64,000 bases of DNA, taken from contig NZ_JAGIPZ010000001.1 in the NCBI RefSeq assembly GCF_017814915.1, positions 28,399 through 92,398 of the forward strand, given 5' to 3'. Both the position numbers and the translations under genes were made by a program. Position 1 is the stretch's first letter. The number at the start of each line of letters is the position of its first letter. This document shows positions 1 through 7,821 of this stretch, one piece after another. The notes below the pieces were generated by a model. It did no database searches, was not told the DNA's origin, and saw only the letters and a list, made by a program, of their open reading frames with translations. This stretch comes from Herbaspirillum sp. LeCh32-8. GTDB taxonomy: Bacteria > Pseudomonadota > Gammaproteobacteria > Burkholderiales > Burkholderiaceae_D.

Positions 1-10
1 ACCAAATCAG

Positions 11-44
11 AAAGCCGTTGAATGTCATCATTCAGCGGCTTTTT
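11..44 (+). terminator. Rho-independent terminator of a gene upstream of the window
   Basis: A 14-base stem (AAAGCCGTTGAATG pairing with CATTCAGCGGCTTT, loop TCAT) ends in a T run. It must serve a plus-strand gene that lies before the window. Confidence 0.8.
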
Positions 45-160
45 GCATTGGTCCGCCGAATTCACGCAGCTTCGCGCGCAGGTGTAAAGCCGGCCGCCGT
101 TGCCGCGGAGTATCGACAGACCCGTGATAGTATGGCGCGACCGATTACTGGGAGCCCACG

Positions 161-445
161 ATGGACACGCAAGAGCCGACAACGCCGCAAGAGACTTCGC
201 AAGACATGCCGCAAGATCCCTGGATCGCGCGCGCCGAGGAACTGAAGGCCCAGATGGAAGTGCTGCTGCAGGCGCAGCTTGAAGAGTACGAGCTGATGAA
301 CGCCAAGCTGGAGCAATGGAAGCAGCAGCCGGAAGGGCAGTACCTGACCGCCGCCGACTACGAGCCGTGGCAGGCTGCGCTGAAGAACCTGGACGCCGCG
401 CACCGCGCCTTCGATGAACACATCAGCACCCGCGTGAAGAAGTAA
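161..445 (+). CDS. Small hypothetical protein, Glu/Gln-rich
   Basis: This encodes a 94-residue acidic protein without signal peptide or membrane segment. Residues about 20-60 are rich in Glu, Gln, Leu and Ala and look helical, possibly a coiled coil. The ATG at 161 is preceded by GGGAG at 150-154, and a strong terminator follows 18 bases after the stop, so it looks like a monocistronic gene. I do not recognise a named family. Base composition matches the neighbours. It is probably a cytoplasmic protein conserved in close relatives; no function can be assigned. Confidence 0.7.
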   Translation: MDTQEPTTPQETSQDMPQDPWIARAEELKAQMEVLLQAQLEEYELMNAKLEQWKQQPEGQYLTAADYEPWQAALKNLDAAHRAFDEHISTRVKK

Positions 446-462
446 TTCTTTCTGCCGCGATA

Positions 463-490
463 GAAAAAGCCCGCTTGCGCGGGCTTTTTC
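463..490. terminator. Bidirectional Rho-independent terminator
   Basis: GAAAAAGCCCGC and GCGGGCTTTTTC form a perfect stem around a four-base loop. A and T tracts on both sides let it end the plus-strand small gene (stop at 445) and the minus-strand receiver gene (stop at 494). Confidence 0.9.
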
Positions 491-493
491 ATT

Positions 494-946
494 TCATGGC
501 GGCGGCGTGCGTGAGGGCGCGCTGCGCGTGCGGCGTCGTTTGCCCCAGCGCTGCGTACAGGCCAGGAAGGCCTTCATGTAATCATCGGTCGCTTCGGGCT
601 TGAGCAGGTATTCGCTGGCGCCGGCCTCGATCAGGTCGACCATGGTCGGCGGGTAGTCCGGATCGGGGAACACGACGATGGGGACTGCGCGCGTGGCGCG
701 GTCGGCCTTCATGGCGAGGATGAAATCCAGGCCATTGTTTTCCATCATGCCCGGGTCGAGGAAGATCATCGCCGGCAGCTCGCCGTCGGCGCGTTCGCGA
801 CGCGCGAACAGCAGCCGGTTGATGGCGGCGTCGGCTTCGTCATACCACTGCAGCACGCAATGGAAATTGCTTCGCCAGAGGGCGAAGCGCGCCAGTTCGA
901 CTGCTTCGCCGCTCGACTCAATCATCAGGATGATCGGCGGTTTCAT
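494..946 (-). CDS. Stand-alone response-regulator receiver domain protein
   Basis: The 150-residue product is a CheY-like receiver with no output domain. The phosphorylatable Asp lies in the strand IFLDPGMM (about residue 63) and the conserved Lys in YLLKPEA near residue 117. The site is partly degenerate: the N-terminal acidic pair is reduced to one Glu in LMIESS, and the usual Thr/Ser after the fourth strand is replaced by FPDPD. The C-terminal 20 residues are a basic, Pro-rich tail. It may be a phosphorelay shuttle or a pseudo-receiver. No sensor kinase is adjacent. Start chosen at the ATG ending at 946; the upstream ribosome site (AGAAAGA) is only moderate. Confidence 0.8.
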   Translation of the reverse strand: MKPPIILMIESSGEAVELARFALWRSNFHCVLQWYDEADAAINRLLFARRERADGELPAMIFLDPGMMENNGLDFILAMKADRATRAVPIVVFPDPDYPPTMVDLIEAGASEYLLKPEATDDYMKAFLACTQRWGKRRRTRSAPSRTPPP

Positions 947-1529
947 GATGTAGATCTTTCTCTTGGTCCGACTGGATCGCTGTTCTTCCCGTCGCGCGGG
1001 AAGATTCCGCCATCCGCCGCGCTGTCGCGCCGGCGGCCCCCATGGCGGGAATCCTTGATGCCAGTCTTACAAAAATGACCGGCCGGCCATATCATGAAAT
1101 TCCTGATAAGTGCGCGCCCGCCGGCCCGCTTTTTCTTCTTTGCGGTGGCTTTTTCCGCTATGGCGGCGGCGATGGCGACAGGCTTTTTTCCGGCGCGCTG
1201 GGCGCGTCACGGTGAAATGGGGTGTAATGTCGATGTGTTGTGAAAAGCGCGCAGCTTGTCGGCGAGCAAAAGTGCGCAGCTTGCCTGCGCGCAAAAGTGT
1301 GCAGCTTGTGGCGCGCATCGCTTCACGCATGAGTTTTCCAAGCAGGCGGCAGCAGACCGCCGTTCAGGAATACGCCGGGGAAACGGGCTTGGCAAGCCTG
1401 CCTGCCGCACCAGCTGTAGCGTGGCATGAGGCTTGCTGCTGAAGTTGCCGGAGCGTATCGACGCACTGCCGCGGTCAGTCAGGCCGCGCGGGCCTCGTGG
1501 TCTCCGGAATTGAACAGGCAAATATCACC
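947..1529. other. Long intergenic region with a 25-bp-period repeat
   Basis: This 580-base gap separates the divergent receiver gene and argE. Open frames exist on both strands but are Arg/Ser/Ala-rich and overlap each other, so I do not call a gene. It must hold both divergent promoters; none is convincing by eye. It contains the three-copy repeat listed separately. Confidence 0.5.
1243..1308. repeat. Three 16-bp direct repeats with exact 25-bp spacing
   Basis: The unit AAAAGYGYGCAGCTTG occurs at 1243, 1268 and 1293, starting exactly 25 bases apart, with unrelated bases between. Such helical-phase spacing suggests repeated protein-binding sites, but no partner is known. Confidence 0.6.
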
Positions 1530-2735
1530 ATGAACGCACCCTTGAAAACAGCTGCTTCGGAACCGACGAAGCAGACGCTGGACATCCTCAATACCCTCAT
1601 CGGTTTCAACACCGTCAGCCGCGAATCCAACCTCGGATTGATCGAATGGGTTCGCGATTACCTCGAGCGCTACGGCGCCGTCACCCGCCTCACCTATGAC
1701 GCCGAGCGGCGCAAGGCCAACCTGTTCGCCACCATCGGCGGCGCTGCCGGCAACGGCAAGTTCGGCACCGTGTTCTCCGGCCACACCGATGTGGTGCCGG
1801 TGAAGGGACAGAACTGGGACAGCGATCCTTTCGTCGCCCGCATCGCCGACGGCAAGCTGTTCGGCCGCGGCGCCTGCGACATGAAGGGCTTCATCGCCGT
1901 GACGCTGTCGCGCCTGCCCTTCATCGACCAGAACCGCCTGCACACGCCGCTGCATTTTTCGTTCTCGTATGACGAGGAAGTCGGCTGCCTGGGCGTGCGC
2001 GAGCTGCTGGCCGATTTGAAGAAGAACGAAATCCGCCCCACCGGTGTGATCATCGGCGAGCCGACCTCGATGCAGGCGGTGATCGCGCACAAGGGCAAGC
2101 GCTCCTATCGCTGCTCGGTGCACGGCCACGCCGCGCACTCGTCCTGCCCGCACCTGGGCATCAACAGCATCGACTTCGCCGCGATGATGCAGCTGAAGAT
2201 CCGCGACATCGCTAGGCGCGTGCGAGAGAACGAGGCCAACGACTACGACTTCGACGTGCCGTATTCGTCCATCGTCACCACGCTGTCCAACGGCGGCAGC
2301 GCGCCCAACATCATTCCCGACAAGGCCGAGTTCGTGTTCGAGCACCGCTTCTTGCCCGGCATCGATCCGCGCGAAGTGTTCGAGGAAGTGAAGGCCTACG
2401 CCGAACGCGAAGTCATGCCGCAGATGACCGCCGACGGCGCGCAGGGACGCATCGAGTTCGAGACCCTGACCGCCTATCCGGGCATGAACACGCCCAGCGA
2501 CGACCCCATCGTCACCTCGGCGCTGCGTATCCTGGGCAGCGAACGCGCGCGCAAGGTCGGCTTCGGCACCGAAGGCGGGTTGTTCTTCGAGGCCGGCATG
2601 CCGGCCGTGATCTGCGGCCCCGGCGACATCGTGCAGGCGCACAAGCCCAACGAGTTCGTCACGCTGGAGCAACTGGCACGCTGCGAGAGCTTCTTCGACA
2701 ACTTCATTGCCTCGGCCAACCTGAACCCAGCCTGA
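1530..2735 (+). CDS. argE: Acetylornithine deacetylase
   Basis: ArgE removes acetate from N-acetylornithine to give ornithine in arginine synthesis. The 401-residue product is an M20A metallopeptidase. Metal-site motifs are in order: GHTDVVPV (His and Asp), GRGACDMKGF (bridging Asp), YDEEVGCLG (catalytic Glu pair), GEPT, and a C-terminal His in CGPGDIVQAHKPNE. The length fits the proteobacterial ArgE/DapE class. The ATG at 1530 begins the typical short N-terminal extension; an in-frame GTG at 1497 is less likely. A terminator follows at 2799. DapE or another M20 amidase is the main alternative, but the GRGACDMKGF context favours ArgE. Confidence 0.88.
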   Translation: MNAPLKTAASEPTKQTLDILNTLIGFNTVSRESNLGLIEWVRDYLERYGAVTRLTYDAERRKANLFATIGGAAGNGKFGTVFSGHTDVVPVKGQNWDSDPFVARIADGKLFGRGACDMKGFIAVTLSRLPFIDQNRLHTPLHFSFSYDEEVGCLGVRELLADLKKNEIRPTGVIIGEPTSMQAVIAHKGKRSYRCSVHGHAAHSSCPHLGINSIDFAAMMQLKIRDIARRVRENEANDYDFDVPYSSIVTTLSNGGSAPNIIPDKAEFVFEHRFLPGIDPREVFEEVKAYAEREVMPQMTADGAQGRIEFETLTAYPGMNTPSDDPIVTSALRILGSERARKVGFGTEGGLFFEAGMPAVICGPGDIVQAHKPNEFVTLEQLARCESFFDNFIASANLNPA

Positions 2736-2798
2736 TCGCACGCGGATACCTTCCCGCTTTCAATACAGCGAACTTCGGCCGCAGTTCGGCCACAAACA

Positions 2799-2834
2799 AA
2801 AACGGCGCTTGCCCGATAAGGCAAGCGCCGTTTT
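2799..2834. terminator. Bidirectional terminator between argE and the MFS gene
   Basis: AAAACGGCGCTTGC and GCAAGCGCCGTTTT form a perfect 14-bp stem with an eight-base loop. A tracts and T tracts on both sides serve convergent argE (plus) and the MFS gene (minus). Confidence 0.92.
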
Positions 2835-2852
2835 TCATTGTGCTTTCTGCGA

Positions 2853-4010
2853 TCAGGCAGGTACGCGCGCGCGTTTGTCCAGCGACGCCGAGAAGGCCAC
2901 GGTGGCCAGGCCCAGCAAGGCGAACAGAGAGCCGATCAGCGGCAGGTCGGTCAGCGGCAGGCCGGCCGAAATGGCCAGGCCGCCGACCCAGGCGCCGGTG
3001 GCGTTGCCCAGGTTGAAGGCGCCCTGGTTCAGCGTCGAGGCCAGGTTGGGCGCGCCGCGCGCGGTATCCAGCACGCGGATCTGCGCGCCCGGCACCACCG
3101 CGAAGGCGAACGCGCCCCAGGCGAACATGGTCGCCAGCGTCGGCCACTTGTAGTGGCTGGTGAAGGAGAACAGGCCCAGCACCACGGCGATGCACAGGAA
3201 TACCGCGCACATCACCGGCATCAGTTTCCAGTCGGCCAGCTTGCCGCCGACCAGGCCGCCCACCGTGATGCCGGCGCCGAACAGCAGCAGCACCCAGCTT
3301 TCCTGCTGCGCGGTGAAGCCGGTGACGTCGAGCAGGATGTAGGCGATGTAGGTGATCACGCTGAACATGCTGATCGACGCCAGCGTCGAGGTCAGCAGCG
3401 AGAGCTGCACGCGCGTGTCGATGATGGAGCGGAACTCCTGGAAGATATTGCCGCCCTGCATGGGGATCTTCTTGGGCAGCATGGCCCACAGCATGGCGGC
3501 GGCCACCACGCCGATGACGGTCACCACGCCGAAGGTCGAGCGCCAGCCCGCCGTGTGGCCGAAGGCAGTGCCCAGCGGCACGCCCAGGATGTTGGCCACG
3601 GTCAGGCCGGTGAACATCAGCGCCACGGCCTGGGCACGTTTGGCCGGGGCCACCAGCTCGGCAGCGACCACCGAACCGATGCCGAAAAAGGCTGCGTGGC
3701 AGAAGGCGGTCACCACGCGCGCCACCATCAGGAAGCTGTAGCTGGGGGCGACGGCGCACAGGATGTTGCCGAGGATGAAGAGCAGCATCAAGCCCACCAG
3801 CGCCTGCTTGCGCGGCCACTTGGCGGTGAGGATGGCGAGAATGGGCGCGCCGGCGGCCACGCCCAGCGCGTAGCCTGAGACCAGCATGCCGGCCGCAGGC
3901 GCCGACACCGCGAGGTCGCGCGCGACGTCGGGCAGCAGGCCCATGATGACGAATTCGGTGGTGCCGATGCCGAAGGCGGCAACGGCAAGGGCAAACAAGG
4001 GCCAATTCAT
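2853..4010 (-). CDS. MFS transporter, AraJ/YdhP-like sugar or drug efflux family
   Basis: The 385-residue inner-membrane protein has twelve predicted helices in the DHA1 arrangement. The N-terminus contains GIGTTEFVIMGLLPDVA, characteristic of the AraJ/YdhP/NepI group of proton-driven exporters. The loop after helix 2 carries TAKWPRKQAL. The start is the ATG ending at 4010; the frame stays open far upstream, but that extension is Arg/Gly-rich and lacks family similarity. Substrate is unknown. It is transcribed alone towards the bidirectional terminator at 2799-2834. Confidence 0.85.
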   Translation of the reverse strand: MNWPLFALAVAAFGIGTTEFVIMGLLPDVARDLAVSAPAAGMLVSGYALGVAAGAPILAILTAKWPRKQALVGLMLLFILGNILCAVAPSYSFLMVARVVTAFCHAAFFGIGSVVAAELVAPAKRAQAVALMFTGLTVANILGVPLGTAFGHTAGWRSTFGVVTVIGVVAAAMLWAMLPKKIPMQGGNIFQEFRSIIDTRVQLSLLTSTLASISMFSVITYIAYILLDVTGFTAQQESWVLLLFGAGITVGGLVGGKLADWKLMPVMCAVFLCIAVVLGLFSFTSHYKWPTLATMFAWGAFAFAVVPGAQIRVLDTARGAPNLASTLNQGAFNLGNATGAWVGGLAISAGLPLTDLPLIGSLFALLGLATVAFSASLDKRARVPA

Positions 4011-4141
4011 GGGCAGTCCAGGCAAGGGGAGAGAGGCGCGGCGGGGATCGCCGCGCGAAGCCGCAAGTTTACCGTTTCGCGGGAAATGTTGCTGGGCAGG
4101 ATGCAGGTCTTGTGCAGACGACAAGCCAGCCCACCGGCCTG

Positions 4142-4810
4142 CTACAGCGCCTGCGACCTCAGCGGTCGGCCGGACGCCTGCTTGAGCCAGCCCTTGAACA
4201 AGGACATCAGCGCGCCATACGCCGGCAGGAAGAACAGCAGGCTGATGGCCAGCTTGAAGCCGTAGTCCACCAGCGCGATCTCCACCCAATGCTCCGCCAT
4301 GAAGGGATCGGTGCTGCGCCAGAATGCAATCGAGAAGAAGGCCAGCGTGTCGCTGGCGTTGCCGAAGAACATCGACACCGACGGCGCCAGCCACCAGTGG
4401 CGGCTCGTGCGCAGCCGGTTGAACACGTGCACGTCCAGGATCTGGCCCAGCGCATACGCCATGAAGCTGGCCGCCGCGATGCGCGCCACGAACAGGTTGA
4501 AATGCGCGAGCGCGCCGAAGCCCTGCCATTGCCCCATATAGAACAAGGCCGAGACCGCGTACGAGATGAACAGCGCCGGCAGCATCACCGCAAAGATGAT
4601 GCGACGCGCCAGCGGCGCGCCGAAGAAGCGCACGGTCAGGTCGGTCGCCAGGAAGATGAAGGGAAAGCTGAACGCGCCCCAGGTGGTGTGCAAGCCGAAG
4701 ATGGAAACCGGCAGCTGCACCAGGTAGTTGCTGGAGGTGATCACCAGCAGATGGAACAGCGCAAGCCATGCCAGCACAGTCGCGTGCCGACGCAAGTCGA
4801 AGGTTGTCAT
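4142..4810 (-). CDS. yhhQ: Queuosine precursor transporter (COG1738)
   Basis: YhhQ imports 7-cyano- or 7-aminomethyl-7-deazaguanine for tRNA queuosine modification. The 222-residue protein has about six membrane helices and the family signature regions LHTTWGAFSFPFIFLATDL, then FMAYALGQILDVHVFN, then FFGNASDTLAFFSIAFW. The start MTTFDLRR at 4810 is chosen because AAAGG lies just before it; the longer in-frame ATG at 4846 falls inside the first strand of the riboswitch aptamer and has no ribosome site. Regulation by preQ1 is inferred from that aptamer. Confidence 0.92.
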   Translation of the reverse strand: MTTFDLRRHATVLAWLALFHLLVITSSNYLVQLPVSIFGLHTTWGAFSFPFIFLATDLTVRFFGAPLARRIIFAVMLPALFISYAVSALFYMGQWQGFGALAHFNLFVARIAAASFMAYALGQILDVHVFNRLRTSRHWWLAPSVSMFFGNASDTLAFFSIAFWRSTDPFMAEHWVEIALVDYGFKLAISLLFFLPAYGALMSLFKGWLKQASGRPLRSQAL

Positions 4811-4813
4811 ATT

Positions 4814-4847
4814 GACCTTTTTGATGAATGGGGTAAGGGAACCCATT
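4814..4847 (-). promoter_or_regulatory. preQ1-I riboswitch aptamer controlling yhhQ translation
   Basis: Read on the minus strand, AATGGG (4847-4842) pairs with CCCATT (4832-4827) around the loop TTCCCTTAC. The A-rich tail CATCAAAAAGG follows, and its AAGG (4819-4816) can pair with CCTT in the loop to form an H-type pseudoknot. This matches the preQ1-I layout: P1, C-rich loop, A-rich tail, and P2 made with the Shine-Dalgarno. The sequestered AAGG is the yhhQ ribosome site, four to seven bases before the ATG, so ligand should block translation. preQ1 riboswitches before COG1738 genes are established in Proteobacteria. Confidence 0.82.
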
Positions 4848-4848
4848 G

Positions 4849-4881
4849 AAAACGCCTTGTCCCGGAAGCCGGAACAAGGCG
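4849..4881 (-). terminator. Strong hairpin with U tract immediately before the preQ1 aptamer
   Basis: On the minus strand a 13-bp stem (CGCCTTGTTCCGG with CCGGGACAAGGCG, loop CTT) runs into TTTT. It is positioned to terminate the upstream outer-membrane gene that stops at 4945. Only two bases separate it from the aptamer, so the yhhQ promoter must overlap or precede it, which leaves open a role in the yhhQ leader. Confidence 0.7.
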
Positions 4882-4944
4882 GAAGAGGCGCTACTCTAGC
4901 ACAGCGGCGGCCGCGGCATTATGCGCGCGGCGTGATAGCGCTCA

Positions 4945-5655
4945 TCAGAATTTGTAGCTGGCGCCCACTCGCACCACCGGGTACAGGTTGTAGCCATGCA
5001 CCTTGTCGGACAGCTCGGCATTCTCGGCTGCTACGTCGCGTCCCAGCTGCGCGCACAGCGGCGCCGGTGCGCTGCAGCCGGAGTTGCTCAGCGAGGTCGA
5101 GCCGTTGCCCTGGAACATGACGCCGACATCGGCCGTGAAGCCCCAGCCCTTGTTGGGCGCGACCGCATTGCCGTAGCCCAGGCCCAGGTAGGGCGCGATA
5201 CGCTTGAAATCCACCCGGCCGTCGACCTGGCCTGCCTGCGCCGAGGTGTAGGTGTTGCCGTTCAGGGTATAGGTGCCGTTGGCCTTGGGTTTGCCGGTGG
5301 CGTCGATCTTGTTGCCGTTGTAGATCACCCCGCCAGAGAGGCGGAACTCGTTATGGAACGGGAACCAGTCCAGCAGCGCATCGAAGGTGCGCAGTTTGGC
5401 CTTGGCATCGTAGTTCACGCTGTTGGTGCTGGAGTTGAAAGAGTAGTCGAAGTAGTTCACGCCGACGCGCGCGTTGAGCGTGGGCGCAAGCGGCATGCTC
5501 AGGTGGAAGCCCACGCCGGTGGTACCGACATCGCCGCTCAGGCCAAGGTCGACCGCCTGCGCCGGTTGCGCGGACAAGGCGATGACGCCGGCCAGTGCGA
5601 AGACCAAGGTGACGGATGAGGTTGCGCGGGTGATGCGGGTAGCGGTGCGCTGCAT
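4945..5655 (-). CDS. Outer-membrane beta-barrel protein, OmpW/AlkL-like size class
   Basis: The 236-residue precursor starts with a Sec signal peptide (basic n-region, hydrophobic stretch ending AQPAQA near residue 34). The mature part shows alternating hydrophobic strands, Gly/Asn-rich turns and a C-terminal Phe (ASYKF), the usual signal for outer-membrane assembly. The ATG at 5655 follows AAGGGGGA, an excellent ribosome site; the upstream frame is rejected. Similar proteins are annotated as hypothetical porins in Burkholderiales. Its role could be passage of small hydrophobic molecules, but nothing nearby identifies a substrate. Confidence 0.8.
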   Translation of the reverse strand: MQRTATRITRATSSVTLVFALAGVIALSAQPAQAVDLGLSGDVGTTGVGFHLSMPLAPTLNARVGVNYFDYSFNSSTNSVNYDAKAKLRTFDALLDWFPFHNEFRLSGGVIYNGNKIDATGKPKANGTYTLNGNTYTSAQAGQVDGRVDFKRIAPYLGLGYGNAVAPNKGWGFTADVGVMFQGNGSTSLSNSGCSAPAPLCAQLGRDVAAENAELSDKVHGYNLYPVVRVGASYKF

Positions 5656-5895
5656 GTGGATTCCCCCTTGTAGTGGCGCTGCCGGCGCGGAAGGCGCCGG
5701 TGCAGCATGTAGGGAAAGTCTAGTGCGCAGCGCTGCGCCAGGAAAAGCGCGGCAGCGGAGAAAAAATGCAGGATCGCGCAAAAAACAACATGGAAGAGCT
5801 GCTGCTCATCAGCCGCTCTGACGGCGGATTTGCAGCTGATTCAGCTCTTCCGTGCGCGCGTTTTCGCGCGCTTCAGTGCAGCTCCCGGCGCATGT

Positions 5896-6825
5896 TCAGC
5901 GCGCATTGCGCGGACGCGCCGCACCGTTCACCGCCAGGTAGACCGCATACACCGAGGTGGTGGCGGTGATGAACAGGCGGTTGCCGCGCGGGCCGCCGAA
6001 CACCACGTTGGAGACCACTTCCGGCACCAGGATCTTGCCCAGCAGCGCGCCGTCGGGTGCATAGCAATGCACGCCGTCGCCGGCCGAGGTCCAGATGTTG
6101 CCGCGGTCGTCCAGGCGGAAGCCGTCGGCCAGGCCCGGGCTGATGGTGGCGAAAACTTCGCCGCCGCGCAGCCTCACGCCGTCCACCACGTCGAACACGC
6201 GGATATGGTGTGGGCCGCCTTCGCGGTGGGTGAGGCCGGTGTCGGCGATGTAGAGCTTGCTTTCGTCGGGCGAGAAAGCCAGGCCGTTGGGGCGCTCCAT
6301 GTCGGCGGCGACGATGCTCATCTCGCCGGTGTTGCCGTCCACGCGATAGACGTTGCAGGCGTCGATTTCGGTCTGGGCCGAATAGCCCTCATAGTCGCTG
6401 TTGATGCCGTAGTCGGGATCGGTGAACCAGATCGAGCCGTCCGACTTCACTACCACGTCATTGGGCGAATTCAGTCGTTTGCCTTGCCAGTGCGAGGCGA
6501 GGGTGGTGATGCTGCCGTCGTGTTCGGTGCGCACCACCGCGCGGCCGCCGTGCAGGCAGCCGACGATGCGTCCCTCGCGGTCCAGCGTATTGCCGTTGTT
6601 GAAGTTGGACGGCTGGCGGAACACGCCCGCGCCGGCGCCTTCGGACCAGCGCATCAGGCGGTTGTTGGGGATGTCGCTCCAGATCAGCTCTTGCGTGGCG
6701 GCCAACCATACGGGGCCTTCGGACCAGCGGTTGCCGGTATGCAGGCAATCGAGTTGGGCGGTGTCGATCACCATGCGGCGAAAGCGCGGGTCCAGGTGCT
6801 GGAAGGGGGAATCGGGCAGGGACAT
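5896..6825 (-). CDS. SMP-30/gluconolactonase family protein
   Basis: This 309-residue six-bladed beta-propeller belongs to the SMP-30/gluconolactonase/LRE family, calcium- or zinc-dependent lactonases acting on sugar lactones. Metal-site regions are visible: GNRWSEGPVW (Glu), KRLNSPNDVVV (Asn, Asp), ADMERPNGLAFSPDE (Asn, Asp) and PGLADGFRLDD (Asp). It has GAGGAG before the ATG at 6825. It is the last gene of the ABC sugar-transport operon, 45 bases after the second permease, so it probably hydrolyses a lactone formed from the imported sugar. The exact sugar is not visible from sequence. Confidence 0.88.
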   Translation of the reverse strand: MSLPDSPFQHLDPRFRRMVIDTAQLDCLHTGNRWSEGPVWLAATQELIWSDIPNNRLMRWSEGAGAGVFRQPSNFNNGNTLDREGRIVGCLHGGRAVVRTEHDGSITTLASHWQGKRLNSPNDVVVKSDGSIWFTDPDYGINSDYEGYSAQTEIDACNVYRVDGNTGEMSIVAADMERPNGLAFSPDESKLYIADTGLTHREGGPHHIRVFDVVDGVRLRGGEVFATISPGLADGFRLDDRGNIWTSAGDGVHCYAPDGALLGKILVPEVVSNVVFGGPRGNRLFITATTSVYAVYLAVNGAARPRNAR

Positions 6826-6870
6826 GCAATCTCCTCGTCAGTATGTTCTTGGTAGTAGTGGCGGCGTGAT

Positions 6871-7821
6871 TCAGCGATATTGCCGGCGCCGGCCGGACAG
6901 CACGATCACCGCGATGATGATCAGGCCTGAGAGCACCGAGCGGCCGCCGGCCGACAGGCCCACCACGTTCAGCAGCGTGTTGGTGAAATACAGGAACAGC
7001 GCCGCGCCCCAGATGCCGGCCACGGTGGCGCGCCCGCCAGTGACGCTGGTGCCGCCGATGACCACCACCGCCACCGACATCAGCAGATATTCATTGCCCA
7101 TGTCGAGCGAGGCGCCGCCGGAGAAGCCTGCGATCAGCAGCGCGCAAGCGGCGGCGAACACCGCGCACAGCACATAGCACAGGCAGCGGATGCGCTCCAC
7201 GCCGATGCCGGCCAGCCAGGCCGCGCGGGCGTTCTGGCCCACCGCGGAGAGGAAGCGACCGAACAGCGTGCGCGCCAGCGTCCACGCCAGCGCCAGCGCG
7301 ATGGCCAGCACCAGCCAGGCCAAGAGCGGCAGGTGCAGCAGCCAGCCGGTGGCGAAGTTGGCCAAAAGCTCGGGCGGCGTGATCTTCAGCCCCTGGCCGA
7401 CGTGGATCGCCAGCGACTGCAGGATGAAGGAGGACGACATGGTGGCGATGATTGGCGGGATCTGCAGCAGCCGGATCAGCAGGTAGTTGCACACGCCGAC
7501 CGCCACGCCGGTGGCCAGCGCCACGCCCAGGCCCAGCAGGATGCCGCCGTCCTCGCCGCCCATGCTGCGCACGGCGAGAGCGCCGACCAGCCCGATGGTG
7601 GAGGGAATGGACAGGTCGATGTTGCCCGGCCCGGTGGTCACCACCAGCATCTGGCCCAGGCCCACCAGCACCATCAGCGCGCCGAAGGACAGCGCCGACA
7701 GCCCGATATTGAAGGCCGCCTCGCCGCCGGCCACTCCCAGCGTGGCCAGCCACAGCAGCGCCGCGCCGATGAAGGACCAGGCCCAGCGGCGCTGCTCCAG
7801 TGCGAGCTTGAGTTGGTTCAT
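6871..7821 (-). CDS. Sugar ABC transporter permease (RbsC/YjfF type)
   Basis: The 316-residue integral membrane protein belongs to the BPD_transp_2 (carbohydrate CUT2) permease family, with eight to ten hydrophobic helices and conserved VVTTGPGNIDLSIPS and VVVIGGTSVTGG segments. Its ATG overlaps the stop of the preceding permease (ATGA), which indicates translational coupling. It probably pairs with that permease as a heterodimer, as YtfT and YjfF do. Confidence 0.88.
   Translation of the reverse strand: MNQLKLALEQRRWAWSFIGAALLWLATLGVAGGEAAFNIGLSALSFGALMVLVGLGQMLVVTTGPGNIDLSIPSTIGLVGALAVRSMGGEDGGILLGLGVALATGVAVGVCNYLLIRLLQIPPIIATMSSSFILQSLAIHVGQGLKITPPELLANFATGWLLHLPLLAWLVLAIALALAWTLARTLFGRFLSAVGQNARAAWLAGIGVERIRCLCYVLCAVFAAACALLIAGFSGGASLDMGNEYLLMSVAVVVIGGTSVTGGRATVAGIWGAALFLYFTNTLLNVVGLSAGGRSVLSGLIIIAVIVLSGRRRQYR

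Noticed and set aside
1110-1442. Plus-strand ORF of 110 residues before argE
   Set aside because: Arg/Ala/Ser-rich, overlaps opposite frames, no ribosome site or family.
4011-4877. N-terminal extension of the MFS gene to 674 residues
   Set aside because: The extension overlaps yhhQ on the same strand in another frame and has no transporter similarity; the MFS start is at 4010.
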